56,708 nucleotides of DNA from Bacteroidales bacterium (GTDB lineage Bacteria; Bacteroidota; Bacteroidia; Bacteroidales; VadinHA17), in assembly GCA_011620595.1 (NCBI GenBank), contig WOYX01000019.1:1-56708 (forward strand), in the 5' to 3' direction. The notes beneath the pieces are model-generated. The model made no database searches and was not told the origin of the DNA. It saw nothing but the letters and a program-made list of their open reading frames with translations. Shown here in pieces: positions 9,355 to 16,311 of this stretch. Position 1 is the stretch's first letter, and each line of letters starts with the position of its first letter. A program made the position numbers and the translations under genes.

Positions 9355-10515
9355 TTAGTTGTTATCTCTGTTTCTCTTAAGTGTGAATAATCTGAACCTC
9401 ATAAAATCCTCGCTGAATCCGGGATTGTTAATATGATCCTCTGAGATATAAAGACCTTTCTCTGTAACAAAGCACATTCGGAATGAATACTTGTCCTTCG
9501 GGAAATGGACTTCTCCGATGTGCTTAAGATTTTTATCGAGAACCAATATGAAACATTCAGGATACTGGAACTTGGTAGTAATTGATGAATTGTTGATACG
9601 ATCATCCTCCCGTTTTCTGATTGTAATGTAATAACACTCTCTGAATTCATCATAGTATAAACACTTGACCTCATCACGGAGCAACTTATCATTAAGGTAA
9701 TTGCTTACAGAAGAAGCAGGATTAAAATCATCAAATAACTTCAAATTATAGTTTGTTTCAAGCGGGACCCTTGCAAATGTCCTATGATCATATGTAAGGA
9801 ATAAGCTATTTATCAGTCCAAAATGATATACAAAAACATTTTTATAACCCAGTACTCTTTCTACCCTCATAATAGATACATCTTGACCGATAAGCTCTGC
9901 AGGATAAGTCAGAGGCGTAGAACTACCTGCCCCTGAAATAAGATCAACAGTAAGATTTATGAAACTGTTCTTTTGTCCTGTCGAAGTTAATACACCATTA
10001 GATTCACGTGCAGGATGCAATTGAGGCAAAAAAACATTGTCACCTAAGCGAAGTGGTCTTTCACCGTCTTGTAAAGAACCAATCTTTATATCATGTGGTA
10101 TTGTCCTAAGCAAGCGTCCGCTTGTGTCCATAATTCCAATTCTCGGGGGCATCATGCTAAAAAGCAAAATAGAATCAAATTTTTCGCAGATGAAGCTTCT
10201 TAGGTCAAGAAACGTATTATCGCCTTCACGTGGTATAAATAATGTTTTAAACAATTTGTTTGCTTTAATATCATAGAACTCTATTGAGTTATTCAAATAA
10301 TTCAGAGCCGCCAGGTAATCTGTGTTACCTGATTTGAAATATTGAATATAGTACGAAAAATTGCAAGAATTCTCTTCTAGTCTGATGTTGATAGTATCAG
10401 TCTCCGAAGGCACTAAAGTGTAAGTATTATTAAATGAAGTGCTGTCATTCCTGCATCCTGAAATTAAGAATAGAATGATTATTGATAAATTGAATAGCAG
10501 AATAAGCTTTTTCAT
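9355..10515 (-). CDS. Six-bladed beta-propeller lipoprotein (BF3164/DUF4221-like), cassette C
   Basis: About 386 residues. The chosen ATG at 10515 gives MKKLILLFNLSIIILFLISGC, a clean lipoprotein signal; an upstream in-frame TTG would add three residues. The body has repeated beta-rich segments typical of the Bacteroidota six-bladed propeller lipoproteins often found beside NVEALA-type peptides. It ends with the signature GLYISEDH.NNP.F.EDFMRFRLF, shared with the two other cassette propellers. Surface-exposed or periplasmic location is expected. Its function is not known; binding, sequestering or helping release of the adjacent peptide is possible. A 12-bp hairpin lies about 23 bp upstream of the start, between the peptide gene and this one. 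Confidence 0.82.
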   Translation of the reverse strand: MKKLILLFNLSIIILFLISGCRNDSTSFNNTYTLVPSETDTINIRLEENSCNFSYYIQYFKSGNTDYLAALNYLNNSIEFYDIKANKLFKTLFIPREGDNTFLDLRSFICEKFDSILLFSMMPPRIGIMDTSGRLLRTIPHDIKIGSLQDGERPLRLGDNVFLPQLHPARESNGVLTSTGQKNSFINLTVDLISGAGSSTPLTYPAELIGQDVSIMRVERVLGYKNVFVYHFGLINSLFLTYDHRTFARVPLETNYNLKLFDDFNPASSVSNYLNDKLLRDEVKCLYYDEFRECYYITIRKREDDRINNSSITTKFQYPECFILVLDKNLKHIGEVHFPKDKYSFRMCFVTEKGLYISEDHINNPGFSEDFMRFRLFTLKRNRDNN

Positions 10516-10537
10516 ATGACTCAAGTTAAATTAATAA

Positions 10538-10581
10538 GGCTGTACTGTGGTAAAAATATTACTTGACTGCACAGTACAACC
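10538..10581 (-). terminator. Intercistronic hairpin between peptide C and propeller C
   Basis: A 12-bp near-perfect inverted repeat (ggctgtactgtg / cacagtacaacc, one G-U type mismatch) with a 20-nt AT-rich loop. It sits between the stop of the peptide gene and the propeller start. It lacks a clean downstream T-run on the minus strand, so it fits partial attenuation or 3' end protection of an abundant peptide mRNA better than a full terminator. Cassettes A and B have only weak inverted repeats at this place. Confidence 0.55.
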
Positions 10582-10641
10582 TCATAACAGATTCTTTGAT
10601 AAATTTACCAAAATTAATTAATCTGCCTGGTAGTCTAAACA

Positions 10642-10863
10642 TCAACCCATAGTTGGAGTTGACCCACAATAAATACCTGAATTAGTAGGATAGCATTTAA
10701 TTGCACGATCTTCATCATACCAACACCAAAAGGCTGCTGCAACCTTGGTTTGCATTGAAACCTCTATTCCTTTCACCTTGTTGCCTTCTAAGTTCAAACT
10801 GACGTTCAGGAAGAACAGCAAAAAGGCAAAAGCTGCAAACGAAATTTTAATGATTTTCTTCAT
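10642..10863 (-). CDS. Short secreted Cys-containing peptide (NVEALA-like leader), cassette C
   Basis: 73 residues from ATG 10863, preceded by GGAG about 6 nt upstream; an upstream in-frame Met would add 20 residues with no signal character. A positively charged hydrophobic signal helix is followed by GNKVKGIEVSMQTKVAAA and a mature region with three Cys (FWCWYDED..., KCYP, YCGS) and many aromatic residues. The leader layout matches cassettes A and B (N/GKVEE..VSxN..xASA) and resembles Bacteroidota NVEALA precursors, where the VEALA-like stretch precedes the mature peptide. It is the first gene after promoter and repeat array C. Product activity is unknown; it could be a signalling peptide, toxin/bacteriocin or structural peptide. 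Confidence 0.72.
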   Translation of the reverse strand: MKKIIKISFAAFAFLLFFLNVSLNLEGNKVKGIEVSMQTKVAAAFWCWYDEDRAIKCYPTNSGIYCGSTPTMG

Positions 10864-11000
10864 AATCAACTCCATTATTTGGTTTTTACTTGACAGGACT
10901 TGACATGCCCCTGCCTGGCGCATCCAACCGGTTGTTATTATTATGTATTTTAAACATTTCTTTCAATTCCTTAATTAGTGCAATTCAAACAGTATCTGAT

Positions 11001-11030
11001 CAAAATTAAATACAAATCAAGGATTGTCAA
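11001..11030 (-). promoter_or_regulatory. Promoter of cassette C
   Basis: On the minus strand TTGACA (11025-11030) is followed after 16 bp by TAATTTTG (11001-11008), a match to the Bacteroidota TAnnTTTG minus-7 element. The leader to the peptide ATG is about 130 nt, longer than the roughly 40 nt in cassettes A and B. The 20-bp repeat array ends 8 bp upstream of TTGACA, the same distance as in A and B. Confidence 0.75.
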
Positions 11031-11038
11031 GCCCCGGA

Positions 11039-11130
11039 GGAATGAACGACATGCTTTTGGTACAAACGACATGAAATTGTCATGAACGGCATCAAATTAG
11101 CATAAACAACACATTATTGGCATGAACGAC
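11039..11130 (-). repeat. 20-bp direct-repeat array C (5 units)
   Basis: Five degenerate direct repeats with an exact 20-bp period. The cores lie at 11039-11050, 11059-11070, 11079-11090, 11099-11110 and 11119-11130. Read on the minus strand the consensus core is TGTCGTTCGTGCC, with inner [CT]GTT[CT][AG]T. This fits the right part of the LytTR consensus ([TA][AC][CA]GTTN[AG][TG]), and the period is close to two helical turns. The array sits just upstream of the cassette C promoter and looks like a multi-site operator for an activator. Confidence 0.8.
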
Positions 11131-11194
11131 AGAATCTTAAGAAGATACTCATGCAATGCATTAGTTTGCTTAAACATGCACCTGAAAATCAATA

Positions 11195-11992
11195 TCATTG
11201 CACTTTATTCAGAATTCTTTTCCAGCGGACTCTATGTTGCCAGGCTGAGGTCTTGTCATAGGAAAAGAGAATTCTCGAGACCTTTCCGATAATGTGTGTT
11301 TCAGGAACAAATCCCCAATGCCTTGAATCAGAGCTTGAATAGAAGTTGTCTCCTGTTACGAAATAGTAGTCAAGGGCGAAAACATGGCATATCTGCTGAT
11401 CGATGGATAACGAACTATCTCCTGCCTTAACCGGGTTCTCCATTCGAACAACCGACTCATAGTGTCTGAGGTTTATCTCAGTCAGATCAAGTGTGTCATC
11501 CTTTTGAGGAACATACAATGGTCCATAGTTGTCAACCCTCCAATGAATGGCAGTATCAAACGGAAATACGTTAGAGTAGGCCCGCTCCATTCCGGATCGG
11601 TTTATTCTTACGCTGTCTCCCGGCAATCCTGTTATACGTTTAACCATTATATGTCCGAAGGTTGAACTGATGTCACCGTTTTCAGAACCGTATACAGGCT
11701 GGTTAAATACTATCAGATCATCAGGGCTTGGTTTTCTTGCTCCTCTGTGCCATCTGTAAACCAGTTCTCTTCTGAACAACAATTTGCTGAGACTTATTAC
11801 CCTGGGACCATATTCAGCTTTGCTTACCAGGATAAAATCGCCCGCCAATAGGGTCGGTTCCATTGAATAAGAGGGAACTTTATAAATGTCAAACAGGTAT
11901 AACCTTGATAATATAACCCCTGCGAACTAAAGCAAGACTGACAGAGCTTCTAAGGATCTCTTCATGAAGGCCTTTCTGCTCCCGGTGTTCAT
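11195..11992 (-). pseudogene. Type I signal peptidase (S26), nonsense mutation, cassette B
   Basis: The gene starts at ATG 11992, overlapping the TlpA-like stop (ATGA). It reads MNTGSRKAFMKRSLEALSVLL, then an in-frame TAG at 11927-11929, and continues FAGVILSRLYLFDIYKVPS. Past the stop everything is intact: the Ser box SYSMEPTLLAGDF, the Lys box MVKRITGLPGDS, and TGDNFYSSSDSRHWG, ending in WKRILNKVQ. The stop falls inside the single membrane anchor. Restart at Met 11863 would give a 222-residue protein lacking both the anchor and the catalytic Ser just before that Met, so it would be inactive. The lesion differs from that in cassette C. Suppression or a sequencing error cannot be ruled out. 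Confidence 0.85.
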
Positions 11993-12450
11993 TCTCCGCC
12001 ACTTTTCCCGAGGAACCTGTCCGCTTCTGTCAATATTCCTGTTTTGTCATAAGTCTTTGACAGATCAGCCTTCTTTACAACTCTGCCATCTTCAATAAAA
12101 TAAAAGCATGGTGCGGTGGGAAGTAGAAGCTGCAGGCTGACTGCCTTATTCCCTGCGTCAACCAGTATCCTGTCCATATCAAGATGATAAGCCTCAACAG
12201 TGTTATGAATTGACTTGCTGTATAGAGATGTCAGGACCAGAAGGAAATCTGCCCCGGCAGTTTCAGAGTATTCAAGCGAAGGCTCTATGCAGGAGCTACA
12301 TCCGTCAGCAGGAACAAAGCAGATTAGCCTGTAATTACTGATATCTTTCCCATAACCCTCAAGATACCCTGAAATTATTTTGGTTTCTTCATTGACCGAG
12401 CATCCCGAAATCCAAAACAGAGTAATGATTAGAAAGTTACAACGCCTCAT
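11989..12450 (-). CDS. Thioredoxin-like lipoprotein with CxxC, cassette B
   Basis: 153 residues. The lipoprotein signal ends WISGC; then comes FVPADGCSSCIEP, a CSSC active-site-like motif, and a probable cis-Pro region (LPTAPCFYF). It is nearly identical to the first 150 residues of the cassette A copy (differences include A/E, F/I, R/I and D/Y), and the DNA is almost the same too, which points to recent duplication or gene conversion. Expected location is the periplasmic face of a membrane. It starts 4 bp after the propeller stop and overlaps the signal peptidase start, so the three genes are likely co-translated. A role in handling disulfides of the Cys-rich peptide is inferred from context. 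Confidence 0.78.
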   Translation of the reverse strand: MRRCNFLIITLFWISGCSVNEETKIISGYLEGYGKDISNYRLICFVPADGCSSCIEPSLEYSETAGADFLLVLTSLYSKSIHNTVEAYHLDMDRILVDAGNKAVSLQLLLPTAPCFYFIEDGRVVKKADLSKTYDKTGILTEADRFLGKSGGE

Positions 12451-12454
12451 CAGA

Positions 12455-13621
12455 TCACAGCTTTACCAGTTTAAACAATCTGAATCTCATGAAATCCTCA
12501 TCGAAATCCGGATTATTGGGATGATCCTCGGAAATGTACAAACCATCAGGCGCTACAAACATTACCTGGCAAGAGTACTTATCATCCGGTAGAAGAAATT
12601 CTCCCAGAGAATTCAGGTCCTTATCCAGCACTATTACCATACATTTTGGATACATAAACTGCATGGCAAAGTCTTTCCCCTTTTCAATTCCTCTCCCCCT
12701 AACCCTGACAATTAGGTAGTAGTAAAACCTGTATTTGTCGAAATAAATATTCAATAATTCATCATGTCGTAAATAATAATCATAGTATTCCTCAAATCCT
12801 TTTGACAGCATTTCCTGATTTCCCTGCGGAAATTGCATATCATATTTGATTCTCAACGGAACCTGCCTGAATGATTTATGATCCTTTGTGATATACAATG
12901 AATTAAGCTGACCAAAATGATATACGAAGCTATTATCGAATGCAATGTCTCTGTAAACCTTCATTCCAGACACATCTCTTCCCAGCAATTCCACAGGATA
13001 AGTTAAGGTTGATGATAAACAATCTCCTGAAACCGTATTTACTATAACATTTACCCTGGTTTTTTCGAGTAAATCCTGTGACAAATTGGACATGTTGGTC
13101 AGTCTGTATTCCTGACCAAGGTAGATATTCCCATCTATAAGAAAATTCTTAAGACCTTCCTCATAGTAAACGGGTTGTATCTTTCTTCCTTCAATGTCAG
13201 CTAAAATTGATATCCTCTTGAAAATACTGCCATCCTTGCTGACACAGGCAATCTCTTTAGTACCAAAGTTAATTGTGTAAATTGTATCTGGCGTTTGCAT
13301 AATAAAATCTGCAATGCCATTAATTGCATCAGGTCCTTCGGTTTTAAGCTGTATTGATGCTGATAAAGCTCCCTTCTCGAGATTGTATACCTCCACCTGA
13401 TTCCTTCTTTCATTGTAACATGCAAAAAATGAGGAATCATTCCAAACAAAAAAATCATGCATAAATACCAAATTGCGGGAATCCGGGTCTAACCTGAGGT
13501 CAATTCTTTTGTCTGAAGCTTTCAGTTCAAATGTATAGGCATGATCTATACTGTTCCTACATCCTGGTGTCAGAATGAAACATGCCAGCAGTAAAAATAT
13601 GAAGGACTGATTTTTTAACAC
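12455..13621 (-). CDS. Six-bladed beta-propeller lipoprotein (BF3164/DUF4221-like), cassette B
   Basis: 388 residues from a GTG start. The lipoprotein signal ends LTPGC and a propeller-like body follows. The last 27 residues, from GLY/ISEDHPNNPDFDEDF to LFKLVKL, are identical to cassette A and similar to cassette C. It lies about 70 bp downstream of the Cys-rich peptide gene and 4 bp upstream of the thioredoxin-like gene. Sequence identity to the A copy is moderate over the body but near total at the 3' end, where the gene-conversion tract begins. Molecular function is unknown; see the cassette C copy for the family placement. Confidence 0.82.
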   Translation of the reverse strand: MLKNQSFIFLLLACFILTPGCRNSIDHAYTFELKASDKRIDLRLDPDSRNLVFMHDFFVWNDSSFFACYNERRNQVEVYNLEKGALSASIQLKTEGPDAINGIADFIMQTPDTIYTINFGTKEIACVSKDGSIFKRISILADIEGRKIQPVYYEEGLKNFLIDGNIYLGQEYRLTNMSNLSQDLLEKTRVNVIVNTVSGDCLSSTLTYPVELLGRDVSGMKVYRDIAFDNSFVYHFGQLNSLYITKDHKSFRQVPLRIKYDMQFPQGNQEMLSKGFEEYYDYYLRHDELLNIYFDKYRFYYYLIVRVRGRGIEKGKDFAMQFMYPKCMVIVLDKDLNSLGEFLLPDDKYSCQVMFVAPDGLYISEDHPNNPDFDEDFMRFRLFKLVKL

Positions 13622-13690
13622 AAAATTAAAACTTGAGATTATGGAATCAGGATGATTAGGGAAGTGATGTGAATCAGCAACTTGAACAAG

Positions 13691-13951
13691 CTATTGATTC
13701 TGATCATCATAATATTCACATTCCTGCCCGCTTACAATACATTTTGCTGCGCAATAATATCCAACCTGCAAATTACACATGCATCTGCAGGTAGCGATAG
13801 AAAGATAGCACTGTCCGTCACCCGAGGCTGATTCAGTATTTATACTGACAAGCACTTCTTCTACTTTCCCATTGCTGCTTATAATGCTAAAATTCAATAA
13901 GAGAAGAAGAGCCACAGCAGCAACTACTGAAATGATTTTAAATTTTCCCAT
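13691..13951 (-). CDS. Short secreted Cys-rich peptide (NVEALA-like leader), cassette B
   Basis: 86 residues. The hydrophobic signal helix ends LLLLLNFSIISS, followed by NGKVEEVLVSINTESASG. The mature part has seven Cys in about 43 residues (QCYL, TCRCMCN, YYCAAKC, QEC) and a Tyr/Asp-rich tail. The segment from LLNFSIISSNGKVEE is almost identical to cassette A while the mature parts differ strongly. Conserved leader with variable core is the pattern of a precursor-peptide family. An even spread of Cys suggests several disulfides after export. Promoter and array lie directly upstream with a leader of about 40 nt. Confidence 0.8.
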   Translation of the reverse strand: MGKFKIISVVAAVALLLLLNFSIISSNGKVEEVLVSINTESASGDGQCYLSIATCRCMCNLQVGYYCAAKCIVSGQECEYYDDQNQ

Positions 13952-13997
13952 GACCTGTTAAATTTTAGTTAGACAATATAAATCAGCTGTAATAACT

Positions 13998-14028
13998 CAA
14001 AATTAACCCTTTAAAAAGTCTTTGTCAA
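13998..14028 (-). promoter_or_regulatory. Promoter of cassette B
   Basis: On the minus strand TTGACA (14023-14028) and TAATTTTG (13998-14005) are separated by 17 bp. The arrangement and the minus-7 sequence are the same as in cassettes A and C. The first repeat core begins at 14037, leaving an 8-bp gap. The start codon of the peptide is about 47 bp downstream of the minus-7 element. Confidence 0.78.
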
Positions 14029-14664
14029 TATCATCCGGTACGAACGACCCATAATTGGCACGAACGGCATGTTTTTGGCACAATCGACATCAAATTGGCA
14101 CGAACAACCATCTTCATGGCAATCAGAAAGGTCCCTGCGAACACGAGCAATACTGACAGTTCCTCTGAAGATAGCTTTATGAAGGCCTTTTTGCTCCCGG
14201 TGTTCATTCCCCGGCCCTTTTCCGAGGAATCTGTCCGCTTCTGTCAGTATTCCTGTTTTGTAATAAGTCTTTGACAGATCAGCCTTCTTCACAACTATGC
14301 CATCTTCAATAATGTAAAAACATGGTGCGGTGGGAAGTAAAAGCTGCAGGCTGACTGCCTTATTCCCTGCGTCAACCAGTATCCTGTCCATGTCAAGGTG
14401 ATAAGCCTCAACGGTGTTATGAATTGACTTGCTGTATAGAGATGTCAGGACCAAAAGGAAATCTTCCCCGGCAGTTTCAGAGTATTCAAGCGAAGGCTCT
14501 ATGCAGGAGCTACATCCGTCAGCAGGAACAAAGCAGATTAGCCTGTAATTACTGATATCTTTCCCATAACCCTCAAGATACCCTGAAATTATTTTGGTTT
14601 CTTCATTGACCGAGCATCCCGAAATCCAAAACAGAGTAATGATTAGAAAGTTACAACGCCTCAT
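14011..14664 (-). CDS. Thioredoxin-like lipoprotein with CxxC, cassette A, with readthrough tail
   Basis: 217 residues. The first 150 or so match the cassette B lipoprotein almost exactly (ISGC lipobox, DGCSSCIEP motif, LPTAPCFY). After LGK the B copy ends in SGGE and a stop. Here one base is missing just before the stop, so the frame runs on for about 65 more codons. The extension crosses the ruined 5' end of a signal peptidase gene, the whole 20-bp repeat array B and part of promoter B. The tail therefore has no independent meaning and contains extra Cys by chance. The functional part probably ends near 14215. The long reading frame through a regulatory array is a consequence of the deletion, not a new domain. 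Confidence 0.72.
   Translation of the reverse strand: MRRCNFLIITLFWISGCSVNEETKIISGYLEGYGKDISNYRLICFVPADGCSSCIEPSLEYSETAGEDFLLVLTSLYSKSIHNTVEAYHLDMDRILVDAGNKAVSLQLLLPTAPCFYIIEDGIVVKKADLSKTYYKTGILTEADRFLGKGPGNEHREQKGLHKAIFRGTVSIARVRRDLSDCHEDGCSCQFDVDCAKNMPFVPIMGRSYRMILTKTF
14037..14108 (-). repeat. 20-bp direct-repeat array B (4 units)
   Basis: Four cores at exact 20-bp spacing: 14037-14048, 14057-14068, 14077-14088 and 14097-14108. On the minus strand they read variants of TGTCGTTCGTGCC. The promoter-proximal core (GGTCGTTCGTACC) is 8 bp from TTGACA. At its far end the array directly abuts the truncated signal peptidase remnant of cassette A, so a deletion end point lies here. Confidence 0.8.
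14109..14207 (-). pseudogene. Signal peptidase 5' remnant, cassette A
   Basis: From ATG 14207, in the frame shifted relative to the thioredoxin-like readthrough, the sequence encodes MNTGSKKAFIKLSSEELSV and then LLVFAGTFLIAMKM. This is clearly the homologue of the cassette B signal peptidase N terminus (MNTGSRKAFMKRSLEALSV). Similarity stops inside the membrane helix. The rest of the gene, including the Ser and Lys boxes, is missing, and the sequence passes straight into repeat array B. Confidence 0.75.
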
Positions 14665-14668
14665 CAGA

Positions 14669-15832
14669 TCACAGCTTTACCAGTTTAAACAATCTGAATC
14701 TCATGAAATCCTCATCGAAATCCGGATTATTGGGATGATCCTCGGAAATGTAAAGTCCTTCAGGCGTGATAAAAGAAAACTGGAATGAATAGGTATTGTC
14801 AGGCAGAAATACTTCTCCCATATGTTTAAGATCCTTGTCCAGGATCAGGATGAAACAATCAGGATATTGCAATTTCAGAAACAGATTATTCCCAGTATCC
14901 GGATTTTCATTCCGTTTCATGTAAAACAGATAGTAGCAATCACGGTACTTGTCATAAAAAATATCCCTGATCATGTCATGAGTGATTGTATTCATCAAAG
15001 CACCAGTCATATCATATCTGTACTTATACGATACTTCATTCAGTTTCAGTCTGTAATTGCTCTCTACTGGTACTTTCTTCCTGAATGACTTAAGGTCATT
15101 TGATAAAAACAGATAGGGCAAATTAGAGAAATGGTACACAAAAAGCCCATTACCATTAATCGTTCTCATTACATTTGGTGATCTCCAGACCTCACGTCCG
15201 ACCATCTCATCAGGATAAATCAGTGGCGGAGTAAAACATACCCCTGTCTCTGTGTTTAACATCACATTTAGGAATGTCTCTTTTCGTTTCTCTTCAGAGA
15301 GTATTCCATTCGAATCCTCGGACATGTATGATTGTAAATAGTAAATTGTATTCCCAATTTTATAAGGACGGGAACCAATCCATGGAGGAGTAGGAAAGAA
15401 CTTCCGTCCATAAGTATCTTCACGATATGATATTTCTTTCAGAATTCCCCCCCTACCATCTGCAATACCAACAGACATCTTACTATCACAATCCACAAAC
15501 AATGAATCTAGTGTTTCTATAAAGAAATTAGATACCCTTCCAAAAGCTTTAGGGCCCTCATGAAAAAATTGAATTTCTCTGGTTAATGTACCTGAATCAA
15601 GATTGTAAATCTCAATTTTGTTTCTCTCGTAATTAAGTATTCCTAGATAGTTAATCCCGTCTATCAGAACATACTGAGAATAATAAATAAAATTTTTTGT
15701 TTGGCTACCTATAGGAATTTCCAACAGTTTCCCGGCTGGTTCAAGAGTGTATCGATCCTTGTAGATTCCTGAGTTTATGCAGGCTCCAGGAGCCAAGATA
15801 AGAAGAATAAATAGCAAAGTAAGTCTATTCAT
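14669..15832 (-). CDS. Six-bladed beta-propeller lipoprotein (BF3164/DUF4221-like), cassette A
   Basis: 387 residues. The signal peptide ends LILAPGAC, a lipobox-like end. The beta-rich body has repeated ILVLDKDLKHMGEV-type strands, and the C terminus (ISEDHPNNPDFDEDF to LFKLVKL) is the same as in cassette B. It follows the peptide gene by about 65 bp and precedes the thioredoxin-like gene by 4 bp. As with its paralogues, the fold is suggested by the family and the function is unknown. A scaffold, receptor or carrier for the adjacent secreted peptide is a possible role. Confidence 0.82.
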   Translation of the reverse strand: MNRLTLLFILLILAPGACINSGIYKDRYTLEPAGKLLEIPIGSQTKNFIYYSQYVLIDGINYLGILNYERNKIEIYNLDSGTLTREIQFFHEGPKAFGRVSNFFIETLDSLFVDCDSKMSVGIADGRGGILKEISYREDTYGRKFFPTPPWIGSRPYKIGNTIYYLQSYMSEDSNGILSEEKRKETFLNVMLNTETGVCFTPPLIYPDEMVGREVWRSPNVMRTINGNGLFVYHFSNLPYLFLSNDLKSFRKKVPVESNYRLKLNEVSYKYRYDMTGALMNTITHDMIRDIFYDKYRDCYYLFYMKRNENPDTGNNLFLKLQYPDCFILILDKDLKHMGEVFLPDNTYSFQFSFITPEGLYISEDHPNNPDFDEDFMRFRLFKLVKL

Positions 15833-15896
15833 AGAAAACTGATAAGGGATGAAGTGTTGGTATCTTTACACTCTCGACTTTGGATATTTAGCTTTA

Positions 15897-16154
15897 TTAT
15901 TCCTCAACCACAATATCCGCATCACACAAATATCCTGAGGGGCAATGAGCAAGAAGGCAGTAAACCTCTCCATACCTGCAATGGCTTACAGCAAAATACT
16001 CAAATAATTTGCACTGTTCTTCTGCCGATGCCAGCTCGGGATTTACAGAAACATACATCTCTTCTACTTTCCCATTACTGCTGATAATGCTGATATTCAA
16101 TAACAAAAGAATGACAGCAGCAGCGAAAAATAAAATGATCTTAAGTTTTTTCAT
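15897..16154 (-). CDS. Short secreted Cys-rich peptide (NVEALA-like leader), cassette A
   Basis: 85 residues. The leader MKKLKIILFFAAAVI is followed by LLLLNISIISSNGKVEE, MYVSVNPELASA and then a mature region of about 40 residues with five Cys (EEQC, HCRYG, YCLL, HCPSG, LCDAD) and an acidic end. VNPELASAEE recalls the NVEALA(S/G)E stretch of Bacteroidota exported peptides, which is followed by the mature part. The leader is strongly conserved with cassette B, the core is not. It is the first gene of cassette A, about 45 bp from its promoter. Activity is unknown. Confidence 0.8.
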   Translation of the reverse strand: MKKLKIILFFAAAVILLLLNISIISSNGKVEEMYVSVNPELASAEEQCKLFEYFAVSHCRYGEVYCLLAHCPSGYLCDADIVVEE

Positions 16155-16200
16155 GATCTGTTAGATTTCAGTTCAACAATAGAAACTATTTGTATCAATT

Positions 16201-16231
16201 CAAAATTAACCGTTTATTAAGTCCATGTCAA
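16201..16231 (-). promoter_or_regulatory. Promoter of cassette A
   Basis: On the minus strand TTGACA (16226-16231), a 17-bp spacer and TAATTTTG (16201-16208). The repeat array starts 8 bp upstream of TTGACA (first core at 16240). Cassettes A, B and C share this geometry exactly apart from a spacer of 17, 17 and 16 bp. Confidence 0.78.
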
Positions 16232-16239
16232 TACCCTCC

Positions 16240-16311
16240 GGTACGAAGGACCCATAATTGGCACGAACAACATGTTTTTGACACGAACGACATGTTTCTG
16301 GTACAAACAGA
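16240..16311 (-). repeat. 20-bp direct-repeat array A (4 units)
   Basis: Cores at 16240-16251, 16260-16271, 16280-16291 and 16300-16311, period exactly 20 bp, same consensus as arrays B and C on the minus strand. A fifth, poorer unit may follow near 16320. The array lies between cassette A and the divergently transcribed dipeptidase gene. Confidence 0.78.

Noticed and set aside
11195-11863. Complete 222-residue signal peptidase starting at Met 11863
   Set aside because: It would lack the membrane anchor and the catalytic Ser immediately before that Met; the full gene starts at 11992 and contains a TAG.
14011-14215. Extra Cys-rich C-terminal domain of the cassette A lipoprotein
   Set aside because: The tail is the frameshifted reading of a signal peptidase remnant, array B and promoter B; comparison with the B copy shows a lost stop.
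11039-16311. 20-bp repeat arrays as a CRISPR or as insertion-sequence ends
   Set aside because: Units are contiguous with no unique spacers of 30 bp and no cas genes, so not CRISPR. IS21-like ends also carry multiple short repeats, but no transposase is nearby and the fixed 8-bp spacing to a promoter in all three copies fits operators better.
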